NCBI GenBank assembly: GCA_045533195.1
Contig: JAZSHI010000038.1
Span: forward strand, 1-19,920
Reading direction: 5' to 3'
Length of the DNA stretch: 19,920 nt
From: SIG607 sp045533195
Lineage (GTDB): Bacteria > Bacillota > Clostridia > Oscillospirales > Acutalibacteraceae
Shown here: positions 8,571 to 17,244 of the stretch, piece after piece
Layout of the letters: the number at the start of each line of letters is the position of its first letter
Position numbering within the stretch: position 1 is the first letter of the stretch
Translations under genes and position numbers: made by a program
The notes under the pieces: generated by a model
What the model saw: the letters and a program-made list of their open reading frames with translations, nothing else
What the model was told of the DNA's origin: nothing
The model's database searches: none

Positions 8571-9975
8571 AGTTTCTTATACTGTGATGAGGCGCAGGAC
8601 TTGACGTATCAAGGGGAAGGAAGGTGTATCCGTTTTCAAGGCCGTAGCGGATAACCTGAGGCAATGCCTGACGGTGTACCGTCTTTGTATCATGCATTAA
8701 AACGTTATAATATCCGTTTCCTAAATGGCTTGTAATATTATAAACTATTTTAGCAGGATCAGAAGTGGAGGTATCCATAGAATCAATATTCCAGTCGAAA
8801 TATACGTAACCTCTTGTATAACACTGTGCGGCAATATCGGACATAACACCCTTTTTGTAATTTGCGCTGACTTTGTTTGAAGAGCCGCCGGGGAATCGTA
8901 TAAGGGTTGAGGGACTGCCCGTGTATTTTGCTATAATGGAATTTATACTGTCAAGGTCGGCAAAATAAGAATCTACGCTTTTGTATATTTCCCATTTGTG
9001 TGAATAGGTGTGGGCGGCTACCGTGTGACCTTCTTTATGAATTCTTTCAATAAGAGGAAGACTTCCCGTATGCTGTCCCGTTACAAAGAAGGTTGCCTTT
9101 ACGTTATAGGTTTTTAAAATATCAAGAATGTAAGGAGTGTTGGAGGAGGGGCCGTCGTCAAAGGTCAGATAAATAACCTTTTGTCCGGGATTTGTTTCGT
9201 TTCGTTTTGGGGTTACTACAATATATCTAACGGCAGTAGCCTTGTTTCCGCCCTTATCTGTTACGGTGTAGGTAATTTCATAACTGCCTTTTTTTGATAT
9301 ATCAGGCATACCGCTGTTGGTTATAAGATTACTTATATCTCCGTCGCGGTCATCCTTTGCCGAAGCGCCGGGATCGGTATAGCTTTCTCCGGGATTCAGC
9401 AGTACAAATTTTTCGCCCTTGAGTGTGATTACAGGAGGCTTTGTGTCATCAACAAATTTAACATTAACCTTTTTTTCGCTTTTGTTTCCTTTTTTGTCGG
9501 TGGCATAGAGCATAATATGGTCCGAATTGTTGACTCTTTCTACCGAAGCGGTGCAGTCGCCGTCAAAAAGGTCAATGGCAGAATAGTTTAAAACTATATC
9601 GCTTGTGGGATAGCCTTTAAAAACGGTAACCTCGCCTTCTACAGTTATATCGGGGCCCGTAAGGTCAGCAACGTGAACGGTACGGGTTACGCTTTTTGTG
9701 GTTTTGTTTCGTGTTGCAGAGTATGTAAGAACATAACTGCCTATTTTGTCGGTATCTACCTTACCGTCGGTGGTAATAGAAGAAAATTCTTTTTTGCCGT
9801 AAAATGCTGTCACACCGGAATCAACATATTCCTCTCCATAGGGAACGGTTATTTCTTTTTCTCCTATAAGCCTAATTTCTAATTTAGGAAAAAAGTAAAG
9901 AACAACCGATGCAGTTAAAATAACCGATAAAACTATGGCTAAGGGCAGAAGGATTTTCTTTTTTCTCTCGCTCAT
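8569..9975 (-). CDS. Polysaccharide deacetylase (NodB domain) with DUF5011-like repeats
   Basis: A 468-aa protein anchored by an N-terminal membrane helix (about residues 7-27). Residues about 30-255 hold three immunoglobulin-like segments of the DUF5011 type (GSYVLTYSA; a diverged second copy; GESYTDPGASAKDDRDGDI and GSYEITYTVTDKGGN in the third). The C-terminal NodB domain carries TFDDGP (Asp273 base, Asp274 metal ligand), HTYSH (His322 and His326, metal ligands), RFPGG, DWNIDSMD and LMHD, so all five catalytic motifs look intact. Such enzymes remove N-acetyl groups from GlcNAc polymers, often peptidoglycan, outside the membrane. The ATG at 9975 was chosen because AGAGG precedes it by 7 bp and the promoter -35 lies at 10030-10035; an in-frame ATG at 10035 would lie upstream of transcription. 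Confidence 0.93.
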   Translation of the reverse strand: MSERKKKILLPLAIVLSVILTASVVLYFFPKLEIRLIGEKEITVPYGEEYVDSGVTAFYGKKEFSSITTDGKVDTDKIGSYVLTYSATRNKTTKSVTRTVHVADLTGPDITVEGEVTVFKGYPTSDIVLNYSAIDLFDGDCTASVERVNNSDHIMLYATDKKGNKSEKKVNVKFVDDTKPPVITLKGEKFVLLNPGESYTDPGASAKDDRDGDISNLITNSGMPDISKKGSYEITYTVTDKGGNKATAVRYIVVTPKRNETNPGQKVIYLTFDDGPSSNTPYILDILKTYNVKATFFVTGQHTGSLPLIERIHKEGHTVAAHTYSHKWEIYKSVDSYFADLDSINSIIAKYTGSPSTLIRFPGGSSNKVSANYKKGVMSDIAAQCYTRGYVYFDWNIDSMDTSTSDPAKIVYNITSHLGNGYYNVLMHDTKTVHRQALPQVIRYGLENGYTFLPLDTSSPAPHHSIRN

Positions 9976-10006
9976 TTTTAAACCTCTTTTGTAATTTAGT
10001 ATGTAT

Positions 10007-10035
10007 ATTATATATATAGGTAGAGTATTTTGCAA
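10007..10035 (-). promoter_or_regulatory. Promoter of the polysaccharide deacetylase gene
   Basis: Read on the minus strand: TTGCAA (10035-10030), 17-bp spacer, TATAAT (10012-10007), a near-consensus sigma-A promoter. Transcription should start near 10000, which supports the start codon at 9975. Confidence 0.8.
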
Positions 10036-10188
10036 CAGAAAAAAGAAAATTGTATTAATTTGTCAAAATCGGTAGAAAAGGAATGCGGGATTTCAGCGAA
10101 AATTACTTGGAGTTTTACAGAAAGCTTTAATGTGGCATTCACAGTTGCTTATCTTTTCTGAAGCAATTCCAAAATCCCATATGCCGTC
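10036..10188. other. Spacer between divergent promoters, no gene seen
   Basis: This 150-bp stretch lies between the back-to-back promoters of the deacetylase gene and pth. It holds imperfect inverted repeats (GAATGC 10081-10086 with GCATTC 10135-10140; GGGATTT near 10087 with AAATCCC near 10172) but no convincing reading frame or RNA gene. Confidence 0.4.
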
Positions 10189-10217
10189 TTGAAAAAAGAA
10201 AAAAGATATGTTATCAT
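10189..10217 (+). promoter_or_regulatory. Promoter of pth-mfd
   Basis: TTGAAA (10189-10194), 17-bp spacer, TATCAT (10212-10217). Predicted start near 10224, giving a very short leader before pth. Confidence 0.6.
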
Positions 10218-10241
10218 ATTTAAGGATAAAAGGTGATAAAA

Positions 10242-10841
10242 ATGTTTTTTAAAAAGAAGAATGAAGAAAGTATATATTCGCTTATTTTAGTGGGGCTTGG
10301 CAACCCCGGAAGCGAGTACGAACACACCCGTCATAATGCAGGTTTTGACGTAGTCGATGCCTTTTGCGAAAAACACTCCATTACCCTTAATAAAAATAAG
10401 TTTAAGGGAATTTACGGCGAAGGCAATATAAAGGGCGAGAGGGTGCTTGTTTTAAAACCTCAGACCTTTATGAATAATTCGGGAGAGTCTGTAAACGCGG
10501 TTATGAAGTTCTATAAAATACCCGTCGCTTCTTTGCTTGTTGTTTCTGATGATGTGTCTTTACAGCCCGGCAAAATGCGTATAAGAAAAAATGGCAGCGC
10601 AGGTGGGCAAAAGGGGCTAAAGAGTATTATAGAGCATCTGGGTACCGAGGATTTTGCCCGTCTGAAAATGGGAGTAGGGGATCGACCTGACAGAACAAGC
10701 GATATTGCTAACTGGGTTCTCGGCAGAATGGGTGAAGAGGATAAAAAACTTTTTGATAATGCCCGCGATAATGCGGTCAAGGCAATAGAAACTTTTTTAA
10801 GGGACGGTGCAGACGCGGCTATGAACCGCTATAATCACTAA
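10242..10841 (+). CDS. pth: Peptidyl-tRNA hydrolase
   Basis: A 199-aa protein of the usual Pth length. It hydrolyses the ester bond of peptidyl-tRNA released by stalled ribosomes and so recycles tRNA in the cytoplasm. Family motifs are all visible: VGLGNPGSEYEHTRHNAGF with the catalytic His-Asn context, LKPQTFMNNSGESV, the VVSDDVSLQPG segment with its conserved Asp, and GSAGGQKGLKSI. The ATG at 10242 is preferred because AGGTGAT (10231-10237), complementary to the 16S tail, precedes it; an in-frame GTG at 10233 lies inside that site but cannot be excluded. The short lysine-rich N-terminal extension before the core is mildly unusual. The stop overlaps the start of mfd, a gene order common in Firmicutes. 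Confidence 0.97.
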   Translation: MFFKKKNEESIYSLILVGLGNPGSEYEHTRHNAGFDVVDAFCEKHSITLNKNKFKGIYGEGNIKGERVLVLKPQTFMNNSGESVNAVMKFYKIPVASLLVVSDDVSLQPGKMRIRKNGSAGGQKGLKSIIEHLGTEDFARLKMGVGDRPDRTSDIANWVLGRMGEEDKKLFDNARDNAVKAIETFLRDGADAAMNRYNH

Positions 10842-13800
10842 TGAATAAACAGTTCGGTTTTTTAAAAGAGGTAATAAAAGGCGACTCTGATTTTCTTTCC
10901 CTTTTATCTGCACTGAATTCTCAAAAGCTTCCCGCTGTTTGTACGGGAATGTCGGGAATTTATAAGGCGGTAAATATTGCAGTAATTAGCGAGGAAATTA
11001 AAAGTCCCGTTACTGTAATCACTTCGGGAGAAGCCGAAGCATATTCTCTTTATAGCGACTTGGTGGCTTTAGGAGTGGATGCGCTCAGTTTTCCCTACCG
11101 TGATTTAAGCCTTGCAGGAACCTACGGAGAGTCAAGAGAGTACGAGCATAAAAGAATACACACCCTGTCTGCTGTTGCAGGCGGGGATTTTAGGGTGCTT
11201 ATAATGTCGGTGGATGCCGCAGTCCAGCCTACTCTTCCTAAAGAAAAACTGATAAGCAGTACCTTTACGCTGTCGGTTGGGGAAAGTTTTGACCTTTCCG
11301 CGCTTACTGAAAGACTTATAGATGCAGGGTATGTCCGAAGCGAAATGGTAGAGGGAGCAGGACAGTTTGCCCTTCGCGGCGGTATTCTTGACCTTTTCAC
11401 TACCGAAGCCATAAATCCCGTAAGAATAGAATTCTGGGGCGATGAAATTGACAGCATTTCCTTTTTTGATGCCGAGACACAGCGACGCACCGATCTGGTT
11501 GAGAGCGTTGATGTAACCCCTGCCTGCGAAGTGGCTGTACGAAGTGAAAGGCTTAAAGAAATAATTAATAAAGAATTAAAGCATAAAAACAGCGACCAAA
11601 GAAAAGAAAGACTTCAAAAGGATTTGAGGGATATAGAAGCAGGAGTTTTTTCTTCCTTTGACAGATATATTCCCTTTATTTTCGATGAAACCTCTACGGT
11701 GCTTGAATATGTGAAAGACTCGGTTATGGTTTTAAACGAAAGCGCCGCAGTAAACGAACATCTTAAAAATTTAAGACTTCAGCTGTGTGAGGATATTAAA
11801 CGGCTGTTGGAAGAAGGCTTTGTGGGAAAAGAAGCCGAAAGGCTTATGCTAAGCGACAGCAGGTTCTATTCCTATATGGAAAAAGCGGTAATTATGGACA
11901 GCTTTCAGCGAAATCGCTATGAACTGTCTCCCTTAAGCCTTGTGAATTTTACCGTAAAACGTTCGTCACAGTGGAACGGCGACCTTGAGGTTTTGCTTGA
12001 TGACCTTAAATTTGTGAAAAGCGTAAAGGGTAATGCCGTTATAGTTGTGGGCAACGAAAAGGCGGGAAGTATTCTTGCTCAGGATTTGCGTGATAAAGGT
12101 ATAAACGCCGGTTTTAGTGAAGAAATCAAAAAAATTAAAAGCGAGGTTACCGTAACGGTTGGCGCTCTTTCGGGCGGCTTTGAGCTTTCGGGCAGCCGCT
12201 TTATGCTGATTGCGGGAAAGGGCACTACGTCAACCGCTAAAAAGCCCGTTCGCCGACCTAAAGACAGCAGAGCTGTAGGCAGTCTTGATGAGCTCAAATA
12301 CGGCGACCTTGTGGTGCATACCGCTCATGGAATAGGCGTATTCGGCGGAATCCAGCATATTACCAATTCGGGAATAACTAAGGATTATATAAAAATAAAA
12401 TATGCAGGACAGGACGTGCTTTACGTTCCCGTAACACAGCTTGATTTGGTGTCCCGTTATATCGGCGCAGATGTTCAGGCGGTAAAACTTAATAAGCTTG
12501 GCTCAGCCGAATGGCATAAAACAAGAGCAAGGGTAAGAAAAGCCGTAAAGGATATGGCAAAGGAGCTTACCGCCCTTTATGCAAAGCGTATGGCGGCAAA
12601 GGGCTATGCTTTTTCTCCCGATACCGACCTTCAGAATAACTTTGAGCGAAGATTTCCCTTCGAAGAAACCGAAGACCAGCTGAAAAGCGTTGATGAAATT
12701 AAAAAGGATATGGAACGCGCAGTTCCTATGGACAGACTTTTATGCGGTGACGTTGGTTTTGGTAAAACCGAGGTTGCTTTGCGCGCCGCCTTTAAATGTA
12801 TTTGTGACGGTAAACAATGCGCCCTTTTGGTGCCTACCACCATTCTTGCATGGCAGCATTATAATACTGCTCTTAAAAGAATAGGCGAACTTCCCGTAAC
12901 GGTTAAGCTTTTATCCCGCTTTGTTTCGCCTAAACTTCAGGAAAAAATAGTAAGTGATTTGAATAAAGGCAGGGTGGATATGATAATAGGTACCCACCGT
13001 CTTATTTCAAAGGATGTTAAATTTAAGGATTTAGGTCTTGTTATAATTGATGAGGAACAGCGCTTCGGTGTTGCGCAAAAGGAAAAGCTTAAGGAACTTT
13101 ATCCGTCGGTAGATGTGCTGACGCTTTCCGCTACCCCCATTCCCAGAACGCTTAATATGGCTATGACGGGACTTAGGGATATGTCCAGTATAGAGGAGGC
13201 GCCGGGGGAAAGACATCCCGTTCAGACCTATGTCTTAGAGCAGAATAATTCAATGCTTTATGATGCTATACGAAAGGAACTTCGCCGCGGCGGTCAGGTT
13301 TACTATCTGCACAATAGGGTGGAGTCTATAGAGAAGGTTGCCGCCCGTATAAAAACTGCTGTGCCTGATGCAAGAATTGAGGTTGCCCACGGAAAAATGA
13401 GCGAGGAAACCCTTTCGAGAGTCTGGCAGAGGCTTATTGAAAATGAAATAGATGTGCTTGTTTGTACCACCATTATTGAAACGGGTGTCGATGTCCCTAA
13501 CGTAAATACGCTTATTATAGAGGATGCCGACAGAATGGGACTTTCTCAGCTTCATCAGCTTCGGGGCAGAGTAGGACGCTCTAACCGACGGGCTTTCGCT
13601 TACTTCTGCTTTAAGGTAGGCAAGGTTTTAAATGAAGACGCAGTTAAACGTCTTGAAGCTATAAGAGAATTTACAGAGTTTGGCTCAGGCTTTAAAATTG
13701 CTATGCGCGACCTTGAAATAAGGGGCGCGGGAAGTATTCTCGGCGGCGCTCAGCACGGCAATATGGAAGCGGTAGGATATGATATGTACTTAAAGCTTCT

Positions 13801-14269
13801 GGGAGAGGCTATGCAGGATAACGGGGAAGAACAAACAAAGGCGGATACCGTCTGCACAACTGACCTTAACGTACCTGCTCATATCCCCGAAAAGTATATC
13901 GAAAGCCTTCCTGCAAGACTGGGCATTTATAAACGTATTGCCGATATAGTTGATGACGAGGACGTGCGCGACGTAATCGACGAGCTTGTTGACCGTTTCG
14001 GCGAACCGCCCAAATCGGTTATGGGACTTATTGATATTGCTCTTCTTAGAAATAAGGCAATAGCCGCCGATATTTATGAAATCGTAAAGGAAGGAAATGA
14101 TGTTGCGCTTCATCTGACGCAGTTTAATCAGGAAACCTTCTTAAAGCTGGGCGGTGTCTTCGGAGAGAGAATGAGACTTAATAAAGGGGATGTAGTGACG
14201 CTGATAATACGCCCCAAAAAAGCGCAGAATTTGTCCTCTCTTATAAAAGAAATTGTAAATGCGTTGTAA
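10841..14269 (+). CDS. mfd: Transcription-repair coupling factor
   Basis: A 1142-aa protein of full family length. Mfd removes RNA polymerase stalled at DNA lesions and recruits UvrA for nucleotide excision repair. The UvrB-like N-terminal part (residues about 1-330) contains the GQFALRGGILDLF and IEFWGDEIDSI motifs. The RNA polymerase-interaction domain begins near residue 483 (GDLVVHTAHGIGVFGGI). The RecG-like translocase holds Walker A GDVGFGKT (636-643), DEEQ box (737-740), TLSATPIPRTL and the GRVGRSNRR arginine-finger region; the C-terminal TRCF domain runs from about 1005. The start overlaps the pth stop as TAATG with no clear Shine-Dalgarno of its own, so translation is probably coupled to pth. 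No terminator follows, so some transcripts may continue into the PrsA-like gene. Confidence 0.98.
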   Translation: MNKQFGFLKEVIKGDSDFLSLLSALNSQKLPAVCTGMSGIYKAVNIAVISEEIKSPVTVITSGEAEAYSLYSDLVALGVDALSFPYRDLSLAGTYGESREYEHKRIHTLSAVAGGDFRVLIMSVDAAVQPTLPKEKLISSTFTLSVGESFDLSALTERLIDAGYVRSEMVEGAGQFALRGGILDLFTTEAINPVRIEFWGDEIDSISFFDAETQRRTDLVESVDVTPACEVAVRSERLKEIINKELKHKNSDQRKERLQKDLRDIEAGVFSSFDRYIPFIFDETSTVLEYVKDSVMVLNESAAVNEHLKNLRLQLCEDIKRLLEEGFVGKEAERLMLSDSRFYSYMEKAVIMDSFQRNRYELSPLSLVNFTVKRSSQWNGDLEVLLDDLKFVKSVKGNAVIVVGNEKAGSILAQDLRDKGINAGFSEEIKKIKSEVTVTVGALSGGFELSGSRFMLIAGKGTTSTAKKPVRRPKDSRAVGSLDELKYGDLVVHTAHGIGVFGGIQHITNSGITKDYIKIKYAGQDVLYVPVTQLDLVSRYIGADVQAVKLNKLGSAEWHKTRARVRKAVKDMAKELTALYAKRMAAKGYAFSPDTDLQNNFERRFPFEETEDQLKSVDEIKKDMERAVPMDRLLCGDVGFGKTEVALRAAFKCICDGKQCALLVPTTILAWQHYNTALKRIGELPVTVKLLSRFVSPKLQEKIVSDLNKGRVDMIIGTHRLISKDVKFKDLGLVIIDEEQRFGVAQKEKLKELYPSVDVLTLSATPIPRTLNMAMTGLRDMSSIEEAPGERHPVQTYVLEQNNSMLYDAIRKELRRGGQVYYLHNRVESIEKVAARIKTAVPDARIEVAHGKMSEETLSRVWQRLIENEIDVLVCTTIIETGVDVPNVNTLIIEDADRMGLSQLHQLRGRVGRSNRRAFAYFCFKVGKVLNEDAVKRLEAIREFTEFGSGFKIAMRDLEIRGAGSILGGAQHGNMEAVGYDMYLKLLGEAMQDNGEEQTKADTVCTTDLNVPAHIPEKYIESLPARLGIYKRIADIVDDEDVRDVIDELVDRFGEPPKSVMGLIDIALLRNKAIAADIYEIVKEGNDVALHLTQFNQETFLKLGGVFGERMRLNKGDVVTLIIRPKKAQNLSSLIKEIVNAL

Positions 14270-14284
14270 ATTAATAAAAAGTTA

Positions 14285-14313
14285 TGGACTTTTTTGAAAT
14301 TTTATATTATAAT
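14285..14313 (+). promoter_or_regulatory. Probable promoter of the PrsA-like lipoprotein gene
   Basis: TGGACT (14285-14290), 17-bp spacer and a perfect TATAAT (14308-14313). The -35 is weak. A strong AGGAGGAA ribosome site (14334-14341) follows before the ATG at 14349. Confidence 0.5.
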
Positions 14314-14348
14314 ATCTTCATTGTAGATACATTAGGAGGAAGAAAATA

Positions 14349-15431
14349 ATGAAAACCTTAAAATCATTACTTTCGGTTATGTTGGTAATACTGCTTATGT
14401 TCTCTTTTACGGGATGTCTTCATAAGCAAAATGAAATTGCAGTAGAGATTGCTGATTCTAAATTCTCTGCCGCTATATATTCTTATGCTCTTGTTACCGC
14501 AGACAGCGAAGCTCGTACAAAGGTTGATGAACAGCTAAAGGAAGCAGGTACCGATACCACCGTTACCGAGGTTGATTACTACTCTCAGAAGATTGACGAC
14601 ACCGACTATGTTACTTGGGTAGAAAACCGCGCAGTTGAAATTCTTGCTGAATTTGCCGCATACGAAAAGCTCTTCAAGGATGCAGGTCTCACCTTAACTT
14701 CCGCAGATATCAGCGATATTGACTACACCGCCCAGTATTATTATAACTACTACGGCGCTGCATATGCCGCAAACGGTATAGGCTATGAAACCTATAGATA
14801 TGCTCTTATCTATTCCACCTATGGCGATATGTATTTTGAGCATCTTTACGGCAAAGAAGGCGAAAAGGCTGTTCCTGCCGAGGACATCAAAAAATCCTTT
14901 GATGCTTCTTACCGTGTAGCCCTTATTTTACAGACCGACATTACCGAAATGGAAGAAGCCAAGGCTACTGAAGCTAAGGCTGATATGGAGCATTACAAGG
15001 AGCATCTCTTAAAGGGCGAAAGCATTGTTGATATCTATAATGAATTCAACGGCCTTACCGAAGAAAATGCTGAGACTACCGGTAACGCTCCTGCCAAGGA
15101 AGCTAAAGAGGTTGTAAGTGTTATTGCCGATCCTGAGGTTGACACAAATTACGGCGTGGATTTCTGGAAGGATATTAAGGATATCGCTGCAAAAGACGTA
15201 AAGATTCTTGAGGCAGAAGAAAACGGGAGCAAATATATCCGTCTTTTCTATATTGTTGATACTTCTAAAGATAATACCTATTTGGATGAAATGGATTTAA
15301 GCCTACGCTTTAATCTTAAGCAGGATGAATATACCGATTATATTACAAAGTATGCAAAGGACTTAGCCGTTAAAAAGCATAAATACGCTATGAGCGAATT
15401 TAAAGTTAAGAAAATCCAGAGCGGATATTAA
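14349..15431 (+). CDS. PrsA/SurA-like lipoprotein with a degenerate parvulin-like region
   Basis: A 360-aa lipoprotein with a signal peptide and FTGC lipobox (Cys23). The architecture resembles PrsA-type foldases: an N-terminal alpha-helical chaperone part (about 30-190) and a C-terminal helix-rich tail. The middle looks like a worn peptidyl-prolyl isomerase (parvulin) domain: YRVALILQTD in place of the usual RARHIL start, then AKADMEHYKEHLLKGESIVDIYNEF matching the AxxLLxxLxxGxxFxxLAxxxS helix, and a late FWKDIKD segment. The expected GGDLGFF-type segment is not recognisable, so isomerase activity is doubtful. Position after mfd matches clostridial genomes where a PrsA-like foldase follows pth-mfd. 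Role, folding of exported proteins outside the membrane, is inferred. Confidence 0.75.
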   Translation: MKTLKSLLSVMLVILLMFSFTGCLHKQNEIAVEIADSKFSAAIYSYALVTADSEARTKVDEQLKEAGTDTTVTEVDYYSQKIDDTDYVTWVENRAVEILAEFAAYEKLFKDAGLTLTSADISDIDYTAQYYYNYYGAAYAANGIGYETYRYALIYSTYGDMYFEHLYGKEGEKAVPAEDIKKSFDASYRVALILQTDITEMEEAKATEAKADMEHYKEHLLKGESIVDIYNEFNGLTEENAETTGNAPAKEAKEVVSVIADPEVDTNYGVDFWKDIKDIAAKDVKILEAEENGSKYIRLFYIVDTSKDNTYLDEMDLSLRFNLKQDEYTDYITKYAKDLAVKKHKYAMSEFKVKKIQSGY

Positions 15432-15438
15432 TCAGAAT

Positions 15439-15481
15439 AAAGGGGCTGTCTCACTTTACCTTAGTGAGACAGCCCCTTTTT
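15439..15481 (+). terminator. Strong intrinsic terminator after the PrsA-like gene
   Basis: A long perfect stem of about 17 bp with core AGGGGCTGTCTCACT (15441-15455) and its complement (15463-15479), a 7-nt loop, and a T-tract. It separates the housekeeping block from the solute-binding protein gene. Confidence 0.95.
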
Positions 15482-15569
15482 AACACATTAGACCGCAAAA
15501 ATTTACTTTTTTAGGCGGTTTATCCCTAAGTGAGCGCTCCGTTAGGTATTTTCCGTTTTACTTTTTTGC

Positions 15570-15598
15570 TTGACTTTATTGCAAAGAAATGGTATAAT
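15570..15598 (+). promoter_or_regulatory. Promoter of the solute-binding lipoprotein gene
   Basis: TTGACT (15570-15575), 17-bp spacer, TATAAT (15593-15598): one mismatch to sigma-A consensus. Transcription should start near 15605, only about six bases before the AAAGGAG ribosome site (15610-15616). The upstream 15482-15560 contains two weak hairpins (ACCGC/GCGGT at 15492/15515; CCTAA/TTAGG at 15525/15542) but no gene. Confidence 0.88.
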
Positions 15599-15624
15599 GC
15601 AAAAAAAGAAAAGGAGTTTTTGTT

Positions 15625-16971
15625 ATGATTAAAAAGATAATTACACTTTTGCTCTGTGTTGCAATGCTTTTGTCTGTTGTCTGTCTTGCAGGCTGTGGAG
15701 ATAAGGGTGAAAACAAGAAAAACCCCGGCGTTACTCCCGGTGCTGTTAACGAAGAAGAGTTCTTCCTCGAGGTTCCCAGTGAGCTTCGCGGTACAACCGT
15801 TCAGTTTGCTACTTGGATTGACCATACAGCAACCGATACCGCTATCTGTCTTCAGGGCTTCGAAGAGGCTACAGGTATGACGGCAGAGCTTGTTGCTGTT
15901 AATCAGAGTGACTACATACAAAAGGTGACGTCTCTTATTGCTGCCGACCAGTCTCCCGACGTTGTTGTTGAAAACGGCGACTTCCCCAAAACCCTTAATG
16001 TTCTTATGCCTTTAGAGGTTGAAACTACCGGTATGGATGTAAAGGATCCCTTCTGGAATCAGGGTATTGTCGAAAGATTTACTGTTGGTGATTATTGCTA
16101 TCTTGTAAACAGCGTTAAATCTTCTTGGGATATAGTTGGTGCTATGACCTACTATAATAAAACCATTCTTGAAGAAAACGGTATTACTACTCCTGCTGAA
16201 CTTATGGAGCAGAACAACTGGAACGTTGATTCTATGTGGACTCTTATGGAGCAGGTTAAGAGTGCTTGTGGCTTTAGCCGTCCCGGTGCCTCTATCACCT
16301 TTGAAGACTGGCTTAGCGCTTACGGTGGTGCCCAGATTCGTTGGGATACAAAAACCGATACGTTCGTAAATTCCCTTAAGGAAGAAAAAACCAAGGCTGC
16401 TATAGAATATTTGATGCGCGCTCAGGACGCAGGTCTTGCAAAAATTATTGAAAACCATGATGACGACATTGCTAAGGGTGCTATCGCTCTCCAGATTTGT
16501 GGTGCTTACGGCCTTAGAAGGAGCCCCGGTTGGTTCTACACTATGGATATTGATGATTTAGGCTTTGCTCCTCTTCCCAAAATTAATAAGGATGATGCCA
16601 ATTATCCCTATACCGCCCATATCCGTGCATACGGACTCTGCAAAGGCGCAAAGAACCCCAAGGGCGGCGCTTACTTCTTACGTTACTTCCTTAATGAAGA
16701 CCACTATAACTTCGAACAGATTTTCAAGAATGAAGAAGCTAAGAAGATGTACTTAGAGCTTCGCGAAAAGCAGGATCCTGAAAGAATCTCCGTGACTCAT
16801 GGTGTTGTTGGAGTGACTGAACCTACAGGAAACACATTTTCTATGGTAAGAGACCTTATTACCGGTACTTCCGCTCAGGTTTCCGTTAATCTTGAAAAAT
16901 CTTATAATCTTTGTGACTCTTATGTAGAAGCTGCAAACAAGATTGTTCGAGATGTTATTGCTGAACAGTAA
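15625..16971 (+). CDS. ABC transporter solute-binding lipoprotein, sugar type (family 1)
   Basis: A 448-aa lipoprotein with signal peptide and LAGC lipobox (Cys24), then a Lys/Pro-rich linker. Length and pattern fit extracellular solute-binding protein family 1 (UgpB/MalE-like): an early LRGTTVQFATW strand, FEEATGMTAELV, a DYIQKVTSLIAADQSPDVVVENGDFP region typical of the first lobe, and YNKTILEENGITTPA near the hinge. Such proteins capture mono- or oligosaccharides outside the membrane and deliver them to a two-permease ABC transporter. Here the gene has its own strong promoter and terminator, with no permease or ATPase gene beside it, so the partner must be encoded elsewhere or it serves as a sensor. 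The substrate is not evident. Confidence 0.87.
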   Translation: MIKKIITLLLCVAMLLSVVCLAGCGDKGENKKNPGVTPGAVNEEEFFLEVPSELRGTTVQFATWIDHTATDTAICLQGFEEATGMTAELVAVNQSDYIQKVTSLIAADQSPDVVVENGDFPKTLNVLMPLEVETTGMDVKDPFWNQGIVERFTVGDYCYLVNSVKSSWDIVGAMTYYNKTILEENGITTPAELMEQNNWNVDSMWTLMEQVKSACGFSRPGASITFEDWLSAYGGAQIRWDTKTDTFVNSLKEEKTKAAIEYLMRAQDAGLAKIIENHDDDIAKGAIALQICGAYGLRRSPGWFYTMDIDDLGFAPLPKINKDDANYPYTAHIRAYGLCKGAKNPKGGAYFLRYFLNEDHYNFEQIFKNEEAKKMYLELREKQDPERISVTHGVVGVTEPTGNTFSMVRDLITGTSAQVSVNLEKSYNLCDSYVEAANKIVRDVIAEQ

Positions 16972-16987
16972 TTGTTAAGTGAAAACT

Positions 16988-17021
16988 AAAACAGGAAGCA
17001 CGAAAGTGCTTCCTGTTTTTT
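16988..17021 (+). terminator. Intrinsic terminator after the solute-binding protein gene
   Basis: A 14-bp stem (AAAACAGGAAGCAC, 16988-17001, with its complement at 17006-17019), GAAA tetraloop and T-run. Confidence 0.93.
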
Positions 17022-17040
17022 GCGAACTTTGTACTATTGT

Positions 17041-17071
17041 TTGCGGTAAGATGTAAAAAATGTGATATGAT
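17041..17071 (+). promoter_or_regulatory. Possible extended -10 promoter upstream of the leader
   Basis: TGATATGAT (17063-17071) matches an extended -10 (TGN-TATGAT). The best -35, TTGCGG at 17041-17046, is spaced 19 bp away, so this is tentative. Confidence 0.35.
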
Positions 17072-17083
17072 ACAAAAAAAGTC

Positions 17084-17112
17084 TTGCAAAAACGATTTTA
17101 AACGTGTATAAT
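17084..17112 (+). promoter_or_regulatory. Promoter driving a structured leader or small RNA
   Basis: TTGCAA (17084-17089), 17-bp spacer and perfect TATAAT (17107-17112). Predicted start near 17119, immediately before the inverted repeats at 17122-17168 and about 170 bp before the small peptide gene. Confidence 0.75.
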
Positions 17113-17118
17113 AATATT

Positions 17119-17215
17119 TAATTAGGACTCGGAAGCCTAAAAACCGTTATTTTAAAAGGTTTTTTAGGGATTTGCTAAATTTTTTAAAAAATTTTAATTT
17201 TTTTTAAAAAAACTA
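17119..17215 (+). ncRNA. Candidate structured leader/sRNA with alternative hairpins
   Basis: The predicted transcript begins with TTAGG (17122-17126), which can pair with CCTAA (17136-17140). The same CCTAA begins CCTAAAAACC (17136-17145), which can pair with GGTTTTTTAGG (17158-17168). The two helices exclude each other. An A/T-rich tract with a self-complementary AAATTTTTTAAAAAATTT and a run of eight Ts follows (about 17177-17203), so the second helix could precede termination. This looks like an attenuator or short RNA; no known RNA family was recognised and the function is unknown. Confidence 0.35.
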
Positions 17216-17244
17216 TTGCGTTTTTGATTGCTTTGTGTTATAGT
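17216..17244 (+). promoter_or_regulatory. Promoter of the small peptide gene
   Basis: TTGCGT (17216-17221), 17-bp spacer, TATAGT (17239-17244). Predicted start near 17251, followed by GGAGGT (17275-17280) seven bases before the ATG at 17288. Confidence 0.72.

Noticed and set aside
9976..10035. Upstream in-frame start of the deacetylase at 10035
   Set aside because: It coincides with the -35 box of a near-consensus promoter and would precede transcription; the ATG at 9975 has a proper ribosome site.
10036..10188. Inverted repeats between the deacetylase and pth promoters as a small RNA gene
   Set aside because: The repeats are imperfect, nested inconsistently, and no promoter is positioned to transcribe them.
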